Positions 1-10,415 of a stretch of DNA of 22,230 bases are shown piece by piece; within the stretch, counting starts at the first letter, position 1; each line of letters starts with the position of its first letter. Where the stretch lies: positions 260,196,686-260,218,915 of the forward strand of contig JBOZIK010000001.1 of the NCBI GenBank assembly GCA_051453625.1. Reading direction: 5' to 3'. Both the position numbers and the translations under genes were made by a program. The notes beneath the pieces were generated by a model. The model searched no databases. It was given only the letters and a program-made list of their open reading frames with translations, and was not told the DNA's origin. The stretch is from Welwitschia mirabilis (lineage: Eukaryota > Gnetophyta > Gnetopsida > Welwitschiales).

Positions 1-709
1 CTTATCTACTTCTTGTTACAATATTACAATCTTTTCTTAGTTCATTTGGATTTGTTAAAAGTCATGTAGCTAATGTTCCTTAAGGTATTTGATTTGCTAG
101 CATTGTTTATTGAAAGATGTTTATTATGTTTTCCATGTTGGCATTTGTTCTTCTAAGTTCCTCTATAAGGTTTGTGAGTTAATCATTTGGATATTGAAAG
201 TTTGATGGTCCTGGTTGAGATTTTAAGTTCTTAAATTGGTTTTTAAAAGGTTGAGAATTATTTTGGAAACGAGTATTCAACCTTGATTGTGCCTAATTTT
301 CATTTCTGAAGTTTTAAAATGATTGGTTGAAAGCATAAACTTCTTCATGAATTCTTTCTTTGTATGTTGGCAAAAGAGGACAATTTTTAGTAATGTAATA
401 ATTATCCTCACATAAGTCGAAAGTTGGCATAACATTTCTTTTAGTTACGGATTTGACATATAAAATCATTTCTACATACTTCTCCAAGGTTATTATAAAA
501 TCTCTCATAGAATTTATAGGATTAAATTTTACCTCTTTTTGTTATTTAACCTCTTTTAAGTCTTTGATGAGTTGGCCTATAATTGGATTTTTTTTAGAAG
601 TTGACCAAGTTTAACTAACCTCCACAAGTTCTTTTAATTTTATCAAAGTGTCATCTAATATAAGGTTTATGAGGTTTACTCAATAAGAAAAATCTAAAAG
701 TTATTTTTT
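1..709 (-). pseudogene. Ty3/gypsy gag fragment, second copy (zinc knuckle to C-terminus)
   Basis: Minus-strand remnant of a plant Ty3/gypsy Gag, the nucleocapsid-type structural protein. The clearest part is a 64-codon frame at 314-508 with a zinc-knuckle-like CDLC-EDNY-Y-ITKN-C; the histidine of the CX2CX4HX4C pattern is tyrosine. Further on (left, in other frames) the translation shows NANMENII and NIVTRSR, like the Gag C-terminal linker that ends in a TLRSG-type motif in Athila-like elements. Stops and frameshifts break it. It aligns end to end with 1639-2352, about three quarters identical by eye, so it is a second, diverged copy of the same Gag region. It is cut by the window edge on the left and the assembly gap on the right. 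The family call is firm; the exact lineage is inferred. Confidence 0.75.
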
Positions 710-710
710 A

Positions 711-810
711 NNNNNNNNNNNNNNNNNNNNNNNNNNNNNNNNNNNNNNNNNNNNNNNNNNNNNNNNNNNNNNNNNNNNNNNNNNNNNNNNNNNNNNNNNN
801 NNNNNNNNNN
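711..810. other. Assembly gap (100 N)
   Basis: Exactly 100 unknown bases, a size commonly used for gaps of unknown length. It separates the gypsy protease on the right from a second gag copy on the left, so the two flanks may not be adjacent in the real genome. Confidence 0.98.
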
Positions 811-3108
811 TTTGGTTTGATGTTATTTTTAATATTCATTTCATCACCACCTAAATCTTTCTTAGCTATATCAAATACTTTAATTATAAATATTCTATTT
901 CCTAAGTAACATTTCATTATTCCTACTTTTGTGTTTATGATGCAGTGGTCTATTACATAAAAGGCTCATCCTAGAAGTAAAGGATATCCTCTGTTATATT
1001 TAACTTCTATGATAATAACATCTATGGGGTAGTAAGCATCCTTAATTTGAATTGTTAAATCTTTAATAACATCTAACATTTTCTTAATCGAAGTGTTTGC
1101 TAATTCTAAGACAAATAGAGTTGGTTTTATTCTATCCTCAAAACCAAGTCTCTTACAATGTAAAGTGGAATAATGTTAACACTCACTCCAATCTGTATTA
1201 AGGATTTTCTAATTTTTTTCCCCTCTAAAGTAACATTCACCGTAGCTGCTCTTGGATCTTTAAATTTAGGTAAATTTTGTAACACTAAATTCATAAGGGA
1301 TTGAGCTAGAAAGAGTTTACTAGAGAAAGAATTATTTTTGTTTTCTTTTTATTAAGTCTTTCCATAATTTTGTATACCCCAAATTTTATTGAAAAAGTTT
1401 CTAGGTAAGTTTATGATCAAATTTTTCATCAAGGCTTTAATATGTTTATTGAAAGTTAAATTATTCTTAACCTTATTAAGCCAAGGGGTGATTTGTTAAG
1501 AAGAATTTTTCTTTTTCTTTTTACCAAGAGAAGGGAAGTTGTAATCTTCTAATATTTTAATGTCCTCTTCTTCTTGTTCTTCATCATTGTTAAAATTATT
1601 TTAGGAGGTGAAAGGTTCAAATGAAGAAGGGTTTGTTTCTTATCTACTTCTTGTCACAACCTTATAATCTTTTTTTAATTCATTAAGATTTGATAAAGGT
1701 TGTATTGATAAAGTTTCATGCAGTCTTTGGTTTGATAACATTATTTATTGAAGGAAATTTATTTATTTTTTAAGTTTGACATTTGTTTCTTCATGTGATC
1801 TTTTAATTTCATCTATAAGTTTTTTGATTAGATCATTTGCATGTTGGTAGTTGGATAAACTTGGTGGGTACTTTATGTTTTCAAATCAGTTTCTAAAAGG
1901 TTGAGATTATTTTGAAAATGATTGTTCAATCCAAGTTGTACCTAATTTTGATTTTATAAGTTTTGAGATGTTTGGTTAAAATCAAAAATTTTTAAATGTA
2001 TTCTTTCTTTGTATGTTGGTAAAAGAAGATAGTTTTTGATGATGTGATAGTTATTCTCACATAAATCACAAGATAGTAAAACATTTCTTATAGTTGTTGA
2101 TTTGGCATCTAAGATCATTTCAACATACTTATCCAAGGTTGTTGTGAAGCTTTTTATGATATTTGTAGGATTATATTGTATCTATTTTTATTTTATTTAA
2201 TTTAAATCTTTGAAAATTTAACTACTATGTGGTTTTCTTTTATTATTGGCTAATTTTAACTACCTCCACAAGTTCTTTTAATTTTGTTCAGGCATTATTT
2301 AGAGTAAGGTTTATAAAATTCCCACCATAAGAGAAATCTACAAGTTGTTTTATGTGGGTGTTAATCCACTGTAAAAATAGGTCACTAATTAATTTCATAA
2401 GAAAACATCTACTAGATTGGAATGAGTTGCTATGAAGAAATGTTTATATGTGGAGGCATAATCTTCATTTAGTTTTTGTTGAAATTTTATTACCTTTTTT
2501 TTCTTTTTCTTACAATTTTTTCACTCATGAATATTTTGATAACATTTTCTTGGACTTGTTTCCAAGTTGATAAGATTTTGCAGGGTATGGTTTTTAATCA
2601 ATTTTTTGCTCTAACCTTTAATGTCATGGGAAAGATTACAATATATGTTCTATTAGTTATTTTTTTTCTTCCCATTTTCTAAGGTGAGAATTAATTATTC
2701 TATATCTGCTATGTGTTAAAGGGGATCCTCATCATTTTCTCTACTAAAATTTGGGTAGGCATTTAAATTTTTAAGCTCAATGTCATCTCTTGGGGGTAGA
2801 TCAAAAGGGGTTGGAATCTCTCTTTTTTTGTTAGCTAACAATTTCCTCAGGGTAAGGTTTGTATTAGGGGTAGAAGATCCTATGACTTATTTTTGTTCAC
2901 ATGAGATACTCGACATTGTAAAATGGTTAACTCCTTCTATAGGGTTTTCATTAAGAAAACCTGACTTAGAAAAAATAAGTTCAGAAGGAGGATTGAGTGC
3001 ACCTAGAAATTGCTTTTTCAATTCATTTTCTATGTTCACTAGTCCTTCTTTAATGTTTTTCTTTATCAATAGCCTTTCTTTTTGATATTTCTTCTCAAGA
3101 TTTACCAT
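811..3108 (-). pseudogene. Ty3/gypsy gag-protease polyprotein, decayed
   Basis: Minus-strand Gag-Pol remnant. A likely Gag start is the Met at 3108 (MVNLEKKYQKERLL). Gag capsid signature follows near 2600-2640 (FPMTLKVRAKN, then LKTIPCKILSTWKQVQE), then the zinc knuckle CDLC-ENNY-H-IIKN-Y near 2040-2075, whose last Cys is Tyr, and VVTRSR near 1640. After a lysine-rich linker (GKKKKK) comes an aspartic protease: KDPRAATVNVTLEGKKIRKS, then LIQIGVSVNIIP where the family has (V/C)D(L/I)GAS, then VLELANTSI, PIDVIIIEV and YPLLLG. This is retropepsin order, and the frame stays open for long runs. The catalytic Asp is replaced by Gln and there are scattered stops and frameshifts, so the element is dead. 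Reverse transcriptase and integrase are not visible; the frame enters the 100-N gap. Confidence 0.82.
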
Positions 3109-3162
3109 ACTATAGTATCCTGCAAACAAAAAACAATAAAAAAAAGATAAAAAATAATAGAC

Positions 3163-3190
3163 TGTCATCCTATCTGTCATGAGGATGATA
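3163..3190. repeat. Hairpin dyad in gypsy leader
   Basis: TGTCATCCT and AGGATGATA form a 9-bp stem (8 Watson-Crick pairs and one G-T) around a 10-base loop. Related ATCATCC/GGATGA arms recur at 3365-3394, and GGGACGATAG-like arms at 4395-4425. Confidence 0.6.
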
Positions 3191-3265
3191 GAAGGAACAA
3201 CACACATAGAAACTAGAAAATAGAACAGAAAGTAGAAAACTTAAAAAAAAAAAAAAAATGACTAT

Positions 3266-3287
3266 CATCAAGCTCATCATCTTGATG
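3266..3287. repeat. Perfect 7-bp hairpin in gypsy leader
   Basis: CATCAAG (3266-3272) and CTTGATG (3281-3287) pair perfectly around CTCATCAT. It follows the 16-A run and resembles the neighbouring dyads in its CATC-rich loop. Confidence 0.55.
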
Positions 3288-3549
3288 GCACAAGAAATAA
3301 TAAAGAATAATTTATTGTAGAAAAATTCAAATCCAAAAATAAAACTGAGAACAAAAATTATAGGTTATCATCCTAACTATTGTGTGGATGACAGAGGAGA
3401 TGACCACTATTTTTCTATAGAAAACTAAATCTAAAAAATCAAAACTGAAAATCCACACACAGAAAACAATGCCGATATAGATAAATAATCAAATAGAGGT
3501 CTGATATACTTACCTAAATGATGACAGCCCTTGTACTCCTCAATAGCCT

Positions 3550-3567
3550 TCTCCGGTAGTGGCGCCA
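3550..3567 (-). promoter_or_regulatory. Primer-binding site, tRNA-Asp-like
   Basis: On the minus strand TGGCGCCACTACCGGAGA matches the complement of the 3' end of plant tRNA-Asp (TGGCGCCGTTGCCGGGGA) at 14 of 18 positions, with the first seven exact. Reverse transcription of the element would start here. It lies three bases inside the inferred LTR end at 3571, where such a site belongs, and it fixes the element's direction as minus. The tRNA sequence is from general knowledge and was not searched. Confidence 0.72.
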
Positions 3568-3570
3568 ATT

Positions 3571-4611
3571 TGTTGTGGTGTGTATTTGTACAAGTGCTTA
3601 AGTTCGAAAGGATTTTGTCATTCATAAATAATTATATATCTTACATAATACAACACACTAGTATGAGTGGGAGTAGATCTGAAATGTCATATTCTCATTG
3701 AAGACTATGAGATGAGACTCAGATTTCTTTGTAAAAGAGATATAGGAACTAGAAATAAAGATAATACAAGAAATAAAAGGTCTAATGCAAATGCAAGATG
3801 CAATCTAATCTAACATGCAATGCAAAATGGAACTAACACTACTTGATTTCAGCCTTAACAAAGGCTACTCTTGATAATCTATATCATCCAAGAAATTATC
3901 ATCATATTAAGGGAAACATAGACTATAAGGATCATCAGAAAATATATAATGCAAAAATGAAAACAAACAAGGTTTATATTAAGATTGAGTAACAAGCATC
4001 TTAGTTATAAAATAGCTGGGTCTCAATGGAGGATACACAATCCTCCACCAAGTGCACATCTTTTTGTAACACTAAAGATGGATCTCCTACCCTTCCATCT
4101 CCTATCACGAGAATTTTTAGTGCAATGAAGATGAGAAGGAGAGTCAAAGGAGAACTTATTTATAACAACTCATAGTAGAAAAAAACAGAGAGAAGGCATG
4201 GCTAGGTGCACTCTTTCACATAAATAAAATGGACGAAACGGTCGAAGGTCATTGTCAGAGTCAGTTACATGTCAATATCGTCCAGAATATCATCTAGATA
4301 ATAAGGGGAATGAAAGCTCATTTTAAAAGATAACTCAAAATTATGACTCAGTAATGATGCGATAGTCCCCATCAGGAACCAGTAGTGTCGTCGTACTACC
4401 TATTATAGGGACGATAGAGGGGACAATGGTTTTTTCAATCATATTTTTAAGGAGAAACTTAGTATTTTTTATTAGTAATATTCTCCAAAGCTCTATGCAT
4501 CAGAATGTTCCTTAAATACATCAAATCTAGGTAAGAATTTTACATTTCTGAGATTCTATCATTTATCCAAAATCCTCAGAATTACACTTAAAATTGTACA
4601 AATGCCTTACA
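3571..4611 (-). repeat. 5' LTR of the Ty3/gypsy element (outer end uncertain)
   Basis: The inner end is well placed. Read on the minus strand the LTR ends in ACCACAACA, followed by three bases and the primer-binding site. It holds a TATA box on the minus strand at 4155-4164, giving roughly 560 bases of R-U5 and several hundred of U3. The outer end is a guess: TGTAAGGC at 4611 is one TG start that pairs with an ACA end, but the partner LTR lies outside the window, so neither length nor target duplication can be checked. Degenerate GTCC/GGGACGATAG repeats lie at 4355-4425. Confidence 0.5.
4155..4164 (-). promoter_or_regulatory. TATA box in gypsy LTR
   Basis: The minus strand reads TATAAATAAG, a near-consensus plant TATA box. 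It is followed about 30 bases on by a pyrimidine-rich CTCCTTCTCATCTTCATTG, a plausible transcription start. Its direction agrees with the primer-binding site and gag. Confidence 0.45.
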
Positions 4612-5010
4612 AAACAACTCATAAAACCCCATTAAATAACCATAAATTGGTAGTGTAATAATTCTCTACGCTAAGCATGCTTAACTATGAGTGTTTAGGA
4701 TCTTTAGATAAGCTAAGAATGAAACCCAATTATTAAAAGCTTTGGAAGGTAAACTAAACTTTTTCTTAGCTACCTATATGAAACCCATAACTTCATATGA
4801 TTAATGTTAAAATAATAAAGGTATTTATAGGTTTCTTTTAAACCTGAACAATTTATTTCTTAAATACAAACTTAATTCTATTAACCAAATTTTAAATTGG
4901 TCTTTGATTAATAAAATGACCAATTTATTATTCTCTAGCCTACTATGAAATTTAGTACCTATAGTTTTGTAGAAGCACCCTCACCATTGCTAAGAGCACA
5001 CACCCTGATA
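4612..5010. other. No gene recognised; contains a 5S-rRNA-like word
   Basis: AT-rich DNA without a convincing frame. The only notable word is AAGCATGCTTAACT at 4673-4686, which differs at one base from the AAGCACGCTTAACT of the internal promoter region of plant 5S rRNA; the resemblance fades quickly afterwards. The stretch may be more LTR or another repeat. Confidence 0.4.
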
Positions 5011-6048
5011 GTAGTATAACATGATTCATCATAGGCCTTTAGCATATATTTGGACCTATAGGGAAAAAGAATAGGAAATTGTTTAGAAGGTATGAAAAAT
5101 ATATTTGACTACTTATTACTTAAGATATGAAAATATACCTTCACTAGAAAAATCAAAATATAATTATAAGTAAGTACTTACAACATCTCTTTTGATTATC
5201 TCTATATCATCCACAAAATTTCCATTGAATTTTTCCTTGTAGCATCTTTATCTCCACCCAGACTCCCTCTGTTTAACCTATAATAGTTTAATATTATGAA
5301 AGCGAGATTAGATCTCAATTATAGTGGGCAAACTTAGCCAGTTTAGTAGAAATATAATACTATAGGGGAATTGAAATTAAAGGTATCATTCTTATCCTTA
5401 AGTATATTCTTTAGCTTCTCTTTTTATTCTGTGTAATTCTTAGCTTGTAACAATTCAAAATAATTAGCATGAGGAAGAAACCACTACTTATATTAAATAA
5501 TACTATAAAATTTTTAAAATTCAAAGTAGCCATCAAGTAAATAGAGCTCGGCTCTCTATTACCATAGAACTAATACCAAAAAAAAATCTGAAAACTCCAG
5601 GAATATAAAGCAATGCTTCTTCCACCAAAGTAATTCTAGAAGTGGTATCATCATTACCACTGGGCATTTACAAATTGAAATAAAAAGGTATTAGAACTAT
5701 TATCAACATTATTACTTCAATATACTATGCAAGCAGATTTTAAGGCTAAAGTGAAAGAAATGTCCACTTTAGATTAGAGATTAAAATGATGAATACATAG
5801 AGGTAAAAGTTATTATAAAAATTTGAATTTATGGTAATGTCTTAGAATCTTAATAATCCTAAGTGGCAGACCTAATAATAGATCAAATAGGATTCAATTT
5901 TATAGTTTCTCTACTTACATTTGGAATTCTTGAATAGTTTTGAATGGGATTTCTTAATCAGAAGTAAACCCATAATGATCCCAAGAAGAATGTAACATAT
6001 GAAGCAAAATCATAGTTGCTACCTTTTCTCTGGGTGAATCTATAGTTT
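5011..6048 (-). other. Possible decayed exons of an unidentified gene or repeat
   Basis: Short minus-strand islands have splice-like edges. The best is 5919-6048: TTTAGTTTTTTTAG precedes it, GTAAGTAG follows, and it reads SPREKVATMILLHMLHSSWD with one stop later. A second at 5577-5659 reads DTTSRITLVEEALLYIPG and continues the frame phase of the first. A third at 5182-5268 (87 bases, AG before, GTAAGT after) has one stop in each likely frame. A fourth, near 5010-5078, follows CTTTTTCCCTATAG and reads SKYMLKAYDESCYTTIRVCA, but its phase does not fit the third. No domain is recognised; the first faintly resembles copia Gag (UBN2). Chance splice words are common in AT-rich DNA, so confidence is low. 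Confidence 0.22.
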
Positions 6049-6107
6049 CTAAAAAAACTAAAATCGATTAGTTTATGATGGTTTAGATAAGATTAACTAT
6101 TGAAAAG

Positions 6108-7000
6108 NNNNNNNNNNNNNNNNNNNNNNNNNNNNNNNNNNNNNNNNNNNNNNNNNNNNNNNNNNNNNNNNNNNNNNNNNNNNNNNNNNNNNNNNNNNNN
6201 NNNNNNNNNNNNNNNNNNNNNNNNNNNNNNNNNNNNNNNNNNNNNNNNNNNNNNNNNNNNNNNNNNNNNNNNNNNNNNNNNNNNNNNNNNNNNNNNNNNN
6301 NNNNNNNNNNNNNNNNNNNNNNNNNNNNNNNNNNNNNNNNNNNNNNNNNNNNNNNNNNNNNNNNNNNNNNNNNNNNNNNNNNNNNNNNNNNNNNNNNNNN
6401 NNNNNNNNNNNNNNNNNNNNNNNNNNNNNNNNNNNNNNNNNNNNNNNNNNNNNNNNNNNNNNNNNNNNNNNNNNNNNNNNNNNNNNNNNNNNNNNNNNNN
6501 NNNNNNNNNNNNNNNNNNNNNNNNNNNNNNNNNNNNNNNNNNNNNNNNNNNNNNNNNNNNNNNNNNNNNNNNNNNNNNNNNNNNNNNNNNNNNNNNNNNN
6601 NNNNNNNNNNNNNNNNNNNNNNNNNNNNNNNNNNNNNNNNNNNNNNNNNNNNNNNNNNNNNNNNNNNNNNNNNNNNNNNNNNNNNNNNNNNNNNNNNNNN
6701 NNNNNNNNNNNNNNNNNNNNNNNNNNNNNNNNNNNNNNNNNNNNNNNNNNNNNNNNNNNNNNNNNNNNNNNNNNNNNNNNNNNNNNNNNNNNNNNNNNNN
6801 NNNNNNNNNNNNNNNNNNNNNNNNNNNNNNNNNNNNNNNNNNNNNNNNNNNNNNNNNNNNNNNNNNNNNNNNNNNNNNNNNNNNNNNNNNNNNNNNNNNN
6901 NNNNNNNNNNNNNNNNNNNNNNNNNNNNNNNNNNNNNNNNNNNNNNNNNNNNNNNNNNNNNNNNNNNNNNNNNNNNNNNNNNNNNNNNNNNNNNNNNNNN
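6108..7000. other. Assembly gap (893 N)
   Basis: A run of 893 unknown bases. The non-round length suggests an estimated gap. Apparent open frames through it are artefacts of the Ns. Confidence 0.98.
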
Positions 7001-9290
7001 GAAAATCTAAAAATGACAGACTAAAATAACTGATTTGGCATGCCTACTCTAGGGTGGTGCGGATCCTTGGCGCTTAATTTAGAATTTTACCAAAATGTAA
7101 GTAATGTAATCTTCCAAAGTATGTTGGCTTTAGTAGTTATGTGATCTAATAAAGTTGTATAGAATGATGTTTTACACTTAAAAATGTATAGGGAATTAGA
7201 CTTGCAGTTTGCTCTACGGCTACAAAAAGCTCCATCATTTTGTGTTTAGAAAACTTAATTAGGTAGGTTATACTTCAAAGTTTTAAATAATGCAATTAAT
7301 TTTTCTCATCACAAATATAAAGTTCAGTGATGGTTACCTAAAAGCACAGGCCTCTTCTACAAGAATGTTTTTAATAGCTAGATTACTTCCTTATAGATCT
7401 ATCTTAGCTTAGCGTTTTGTATGATGAATCACCTTTATTCTATACCAACATCTTTCATAGTATCTTAACATGATTACAGTGTTAAGCTTAGTTGGAAAAA
7501 TGACCATCCATTTTTTTTTATTTTCTACAAATATTATAATATGTTGGTAGCACTAAGACAATCAGCACTATAAGAGAAGTTCCACTATTACTATTCGTGT
7601 TTTCAAACTATTCTTACCCTACCACTCTGAATTGATAAATAGGATTAGTAAGCAATCTTTTTTCCAAGCTTTATAAGGTTTATCGCCAATGTTACTAGAA
7701 AAATTTCATCAATAAAACAACTAAGAATCATTATAACTGTCATCAAAACTATGACCAATTGTCATCAAAATTAAAACTATGAGGAATTCTTAGCTAACTT
7801 TTAGGCATCATAAACATTACTAAGATGCTAATCATAGAAACAAAATCTTCTACAATGAAGACCCTACAATTTGCAATAACTTATGACTTTTTAATAATTT
7901 CATAAAAATGTCAAAATGATACATTAACTATGTTTTTTAAATTCCATGTTCTTTTGGTACTTGGAAGGTGATAATGTAAAGAAGAATAAGCTTGATCCCT
8001 CAATTTATATAGAAGCTATTAAGGTGTGCAAGACATCATAAAACACTTTGGAATGAACATGAATAATCAAATTATAGGTTCTCCAAAGCACATATGCTTT
8101 AGGTTTAGAAATGCTAAATAATTTGGTATACATAACACAAGGAAGTGGATGGAAATCTTGGACAAAGATGAGGATAACGCATCTGTAAGGTAAACCATCA
8201 AGATAGAATAGGGTTTTGAACTATTAGTCATAATTACTAGAATAATTCTTTTTAAATTCTTTATCATAGTTTTTGGTCTAATTCCTCATGTTTATAAATA
8301 ATCCTATAAGGATAATTTTCATTATAACACATTTCTTAACATACTAATTCATTTGTGATCCTTTACATGCATCTTTTAATATCTTTTGAACTGAACACTA
8401 GACAAAGCTATGAACCTATCTATGAAGGATCACATTGAGATTATCTTTAATGTTTAATGTCTCCTCCATTCTTGTGATGAAAGGAAACCATATTGTGATT
8501 AGTTACACTAAAATTCAAAAACATCCTTATGAATGATATCTAAATGAATATCTCAAATTAAATCTAGATGTCAAACCATCTAGGATTGATGTTTGGTTTG
8601 CATATAGATATTAAATAGCACTATAATATGTTTGGATAAAGTATAGCTACTAGTTATCTACTTTATGTATTAATCGAAACAAAATGAACTAGTTTCTTAG
8701 AACTCTCTTGATATTAAGTTCTTATTAAAATTTGAGATGAGGTGCATCTCTAAGTTAAAAGATACAGAAAATGAAAATTCATTCCATAAAGGAAGAATCA
8801 GTGGAGCTCTCTTAGAAGATATATGCAACTTATTTTTATCTATAGAATAATGATTTGATTTCGATTTATATGTAGTTTATCTATTTTAGGAACCCCACTA
8901 ATGTAATATGAAAATGATCATTGGCTTCTCAGAAATGACTATTATTAAAACTATTTTTAATACCAAGAAAAGATTAAAGTTGACAATTTTGAAATCTTTT
9001 CAACTACTAAGTTAATTAAGGAATTTCTTTTTAAAGCAAATCTAGAAAATCTAAACATTAGATAAAGAATTGACATACACATCTCTTTTATTTGATAAAT
9101 AAAAATTTGAAATAGCTTAACAAGAATGGAAAAACAAAATCAAAACCTAAGACAAAAAGCAATAAAAAGGAGAGGTATTATCTGTAGTTGAGCTTAATTG
9201 AAAATAATGAATATGAATATAATTGAAGTTTAAACCATGTCATAAATAGTTCCATGAAAGCCATTGAATTTATTCATATCAAAAACAGCT
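7001..9290. other. No gene recognised
   Basis: About 2.3 kb of AT-rich sequence with many stops in all frames. A 66-codon minus-strand frame at 8067-8267 is hydrophobic and matches nothing I know. I see no repeat structure, LTR end or RNA gene. It may be intron, intergenic DNA or an unrecognisably old repeat. Confidence 0.5.
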
Positions 9291-9695
9291 TTAAAAAATG
9301 AAAGAGTTATGCAATGCAAAATACTTATTCTGAGTAGTACCAAAAAACATGGTGCAATGTTGTGAAGAATGCAATAAGATAAGGGAACCTATGCTACCAA
9401 AAAATACAAATGAAGATGCCATAATAAATGTAGGCACATTACTACCTTGTTCAAGTAGCTGATCCAAAGGCCCACTTCCAATAGATACTATTATCTAGAG
9501 AAGAAAAAGAAAAAAAAAGAAAAATACAAATCATAGTTATGTTCAATAGGATTATTTGTATTTCTTAAAATTGAAATACTTATGAAAAAATATCATTATT
9601 TTCCTTTAATGCTATTGTAAAAACTTTAATACTATTATCTGAAACACAATCGTGACATATAAAACAATTAAACCAAAAAAAAGGATTCATAAGTA

Positions 9696-9809
9696 GCATA
9701 ATCGTTATATACTGCAGATATTCTGTGTGATACACTTGCCTGTGGAATAATAATAGCAAGGTTAAACACTCTCATTGAAAATCCTACACATGTCCAACAA
9801 ATAAAAATA
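9696..9809 (+). other. Short plus-strand open island, unidentified
   Basis: Between two stops, this frame reads ADILCDTLACGIIIARLNTL followed by IENPTHVQQIKIDL, and an AG that could serve as acceptor sits at 9716-9717. It overlaps the 27-base minus-strand candidate exon, so at most one reading is real. No family is recognised. Confidence 0.15.
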
Positions 9810-10322
9810 GATCTTTGATAAGTGTTGAGTCTTAGCAACCATGCTTTATAGATGAAAACAATCCTTATTAATCTAGTTCTTTGGCTATTGCATCTTTGCT
9901 GCCTTTGATCTAGTACTTTGGCTATTTCTTTAATAGAAACCTATGCCATCTTCTACAAATGTAAATGCCATTTTCTATATTTTCTAAGAAAACACTAAAA
10001 GCCACGAGTCATTTCATTATTCAAGGCAGTCATGCCCTTCAAATAATCAATAGTGTATTAGCCATTTAAGAGAGTAAATCATAGAAATCATTTTAGCATT
10101 AGATTAATGTCTTATAAGTTTACGTCTTTTTGTGATGTAACTATGATAACATGAAAATCCAACTCAGTAAATCTAGGAGAGGTCACCTTTCTATCTAACT
10201 AATGTTGAAGGTGTTACTATTTTAGTGTATTAAAATTAAAAAAAAGAAGTTAGATGAGAATTTGGTAGTAATAGCTAGTGCACTTAATCATTATTCAAGG
10301 GGATGGTTAATTGATTTCTAAG

Positions 10323-10415
10323 CATTAATCAAAGATCTTTTGAAGCCATGAACCTTAGATTAGCAATGGTCGATGAGATTATGAGTGCCTATTCAGAAGA
10401 TCACCCAGTAATAAG
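10323..10415 (+). other. Possible plus-strand exon, unidentified
   Basis: After TTTCTAAG this stretch is open for 30 codons, including RSFEAMNLRLAMVDEIMSAY and SEDHPVIR, and ends at AAG followed by GTAATC, a usable donor. Its composition looks protein-like, with mixed acidic and hydrophobic residues, unlike most of the surrounding frames. It conflicts in strand with the candidate exons on either side. Function unknown. Confidence 0.2.

Larger units (their letters stand above)
3109..3549 (-). other. Gypsy leader between primer-binding site and gag
   Basis: About 440 bases between the primer-binding site and the probable Gag start. They are A-rich on the plus strand, with a 16-A run at 3243-3258, and hold no convincing frame. 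The stretch carries at least two good hairpins plus a degenerate third copy with similar ATCATCC/GGATGA arms. It is read as the untranslated leader of the gypsy RNA. Confidence 0.6.

Noticed and set aside
2476-3085. Two plus-strand open frames (68 and 101 codons)
   Set aside because: They lie antisense to the gypsy gag frame, which has clear family motifs.
3431-3625. 64-codon minus-strand frame across the primer-binding site
   Set aside because: It spans the LTR end, primer-binding site and leader, none of which is coding.
5577-5659. EALLYIPG resembling the start of the plant ERD7/senescence domain
   Set aside because: The resemblance stops after about eight residues and none of the later domain motifs can be read downstream.
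5919-6048. Copia Gag (UBN2) from LLHMLHSSWDH
   Set aside because: Suggestive of an LPxSWD-type word, but no zinc knuckle or other Gag part follows, so it is kept only as an unidentified island.
6100-7029. 309-codon open frame
   Set aside because: It consists almost entirely of the N gap.
8067-8267. 66-codon minus-strand frame
   Set aside because: Hydrophobic, without motifs or splice context; consistent with chance.
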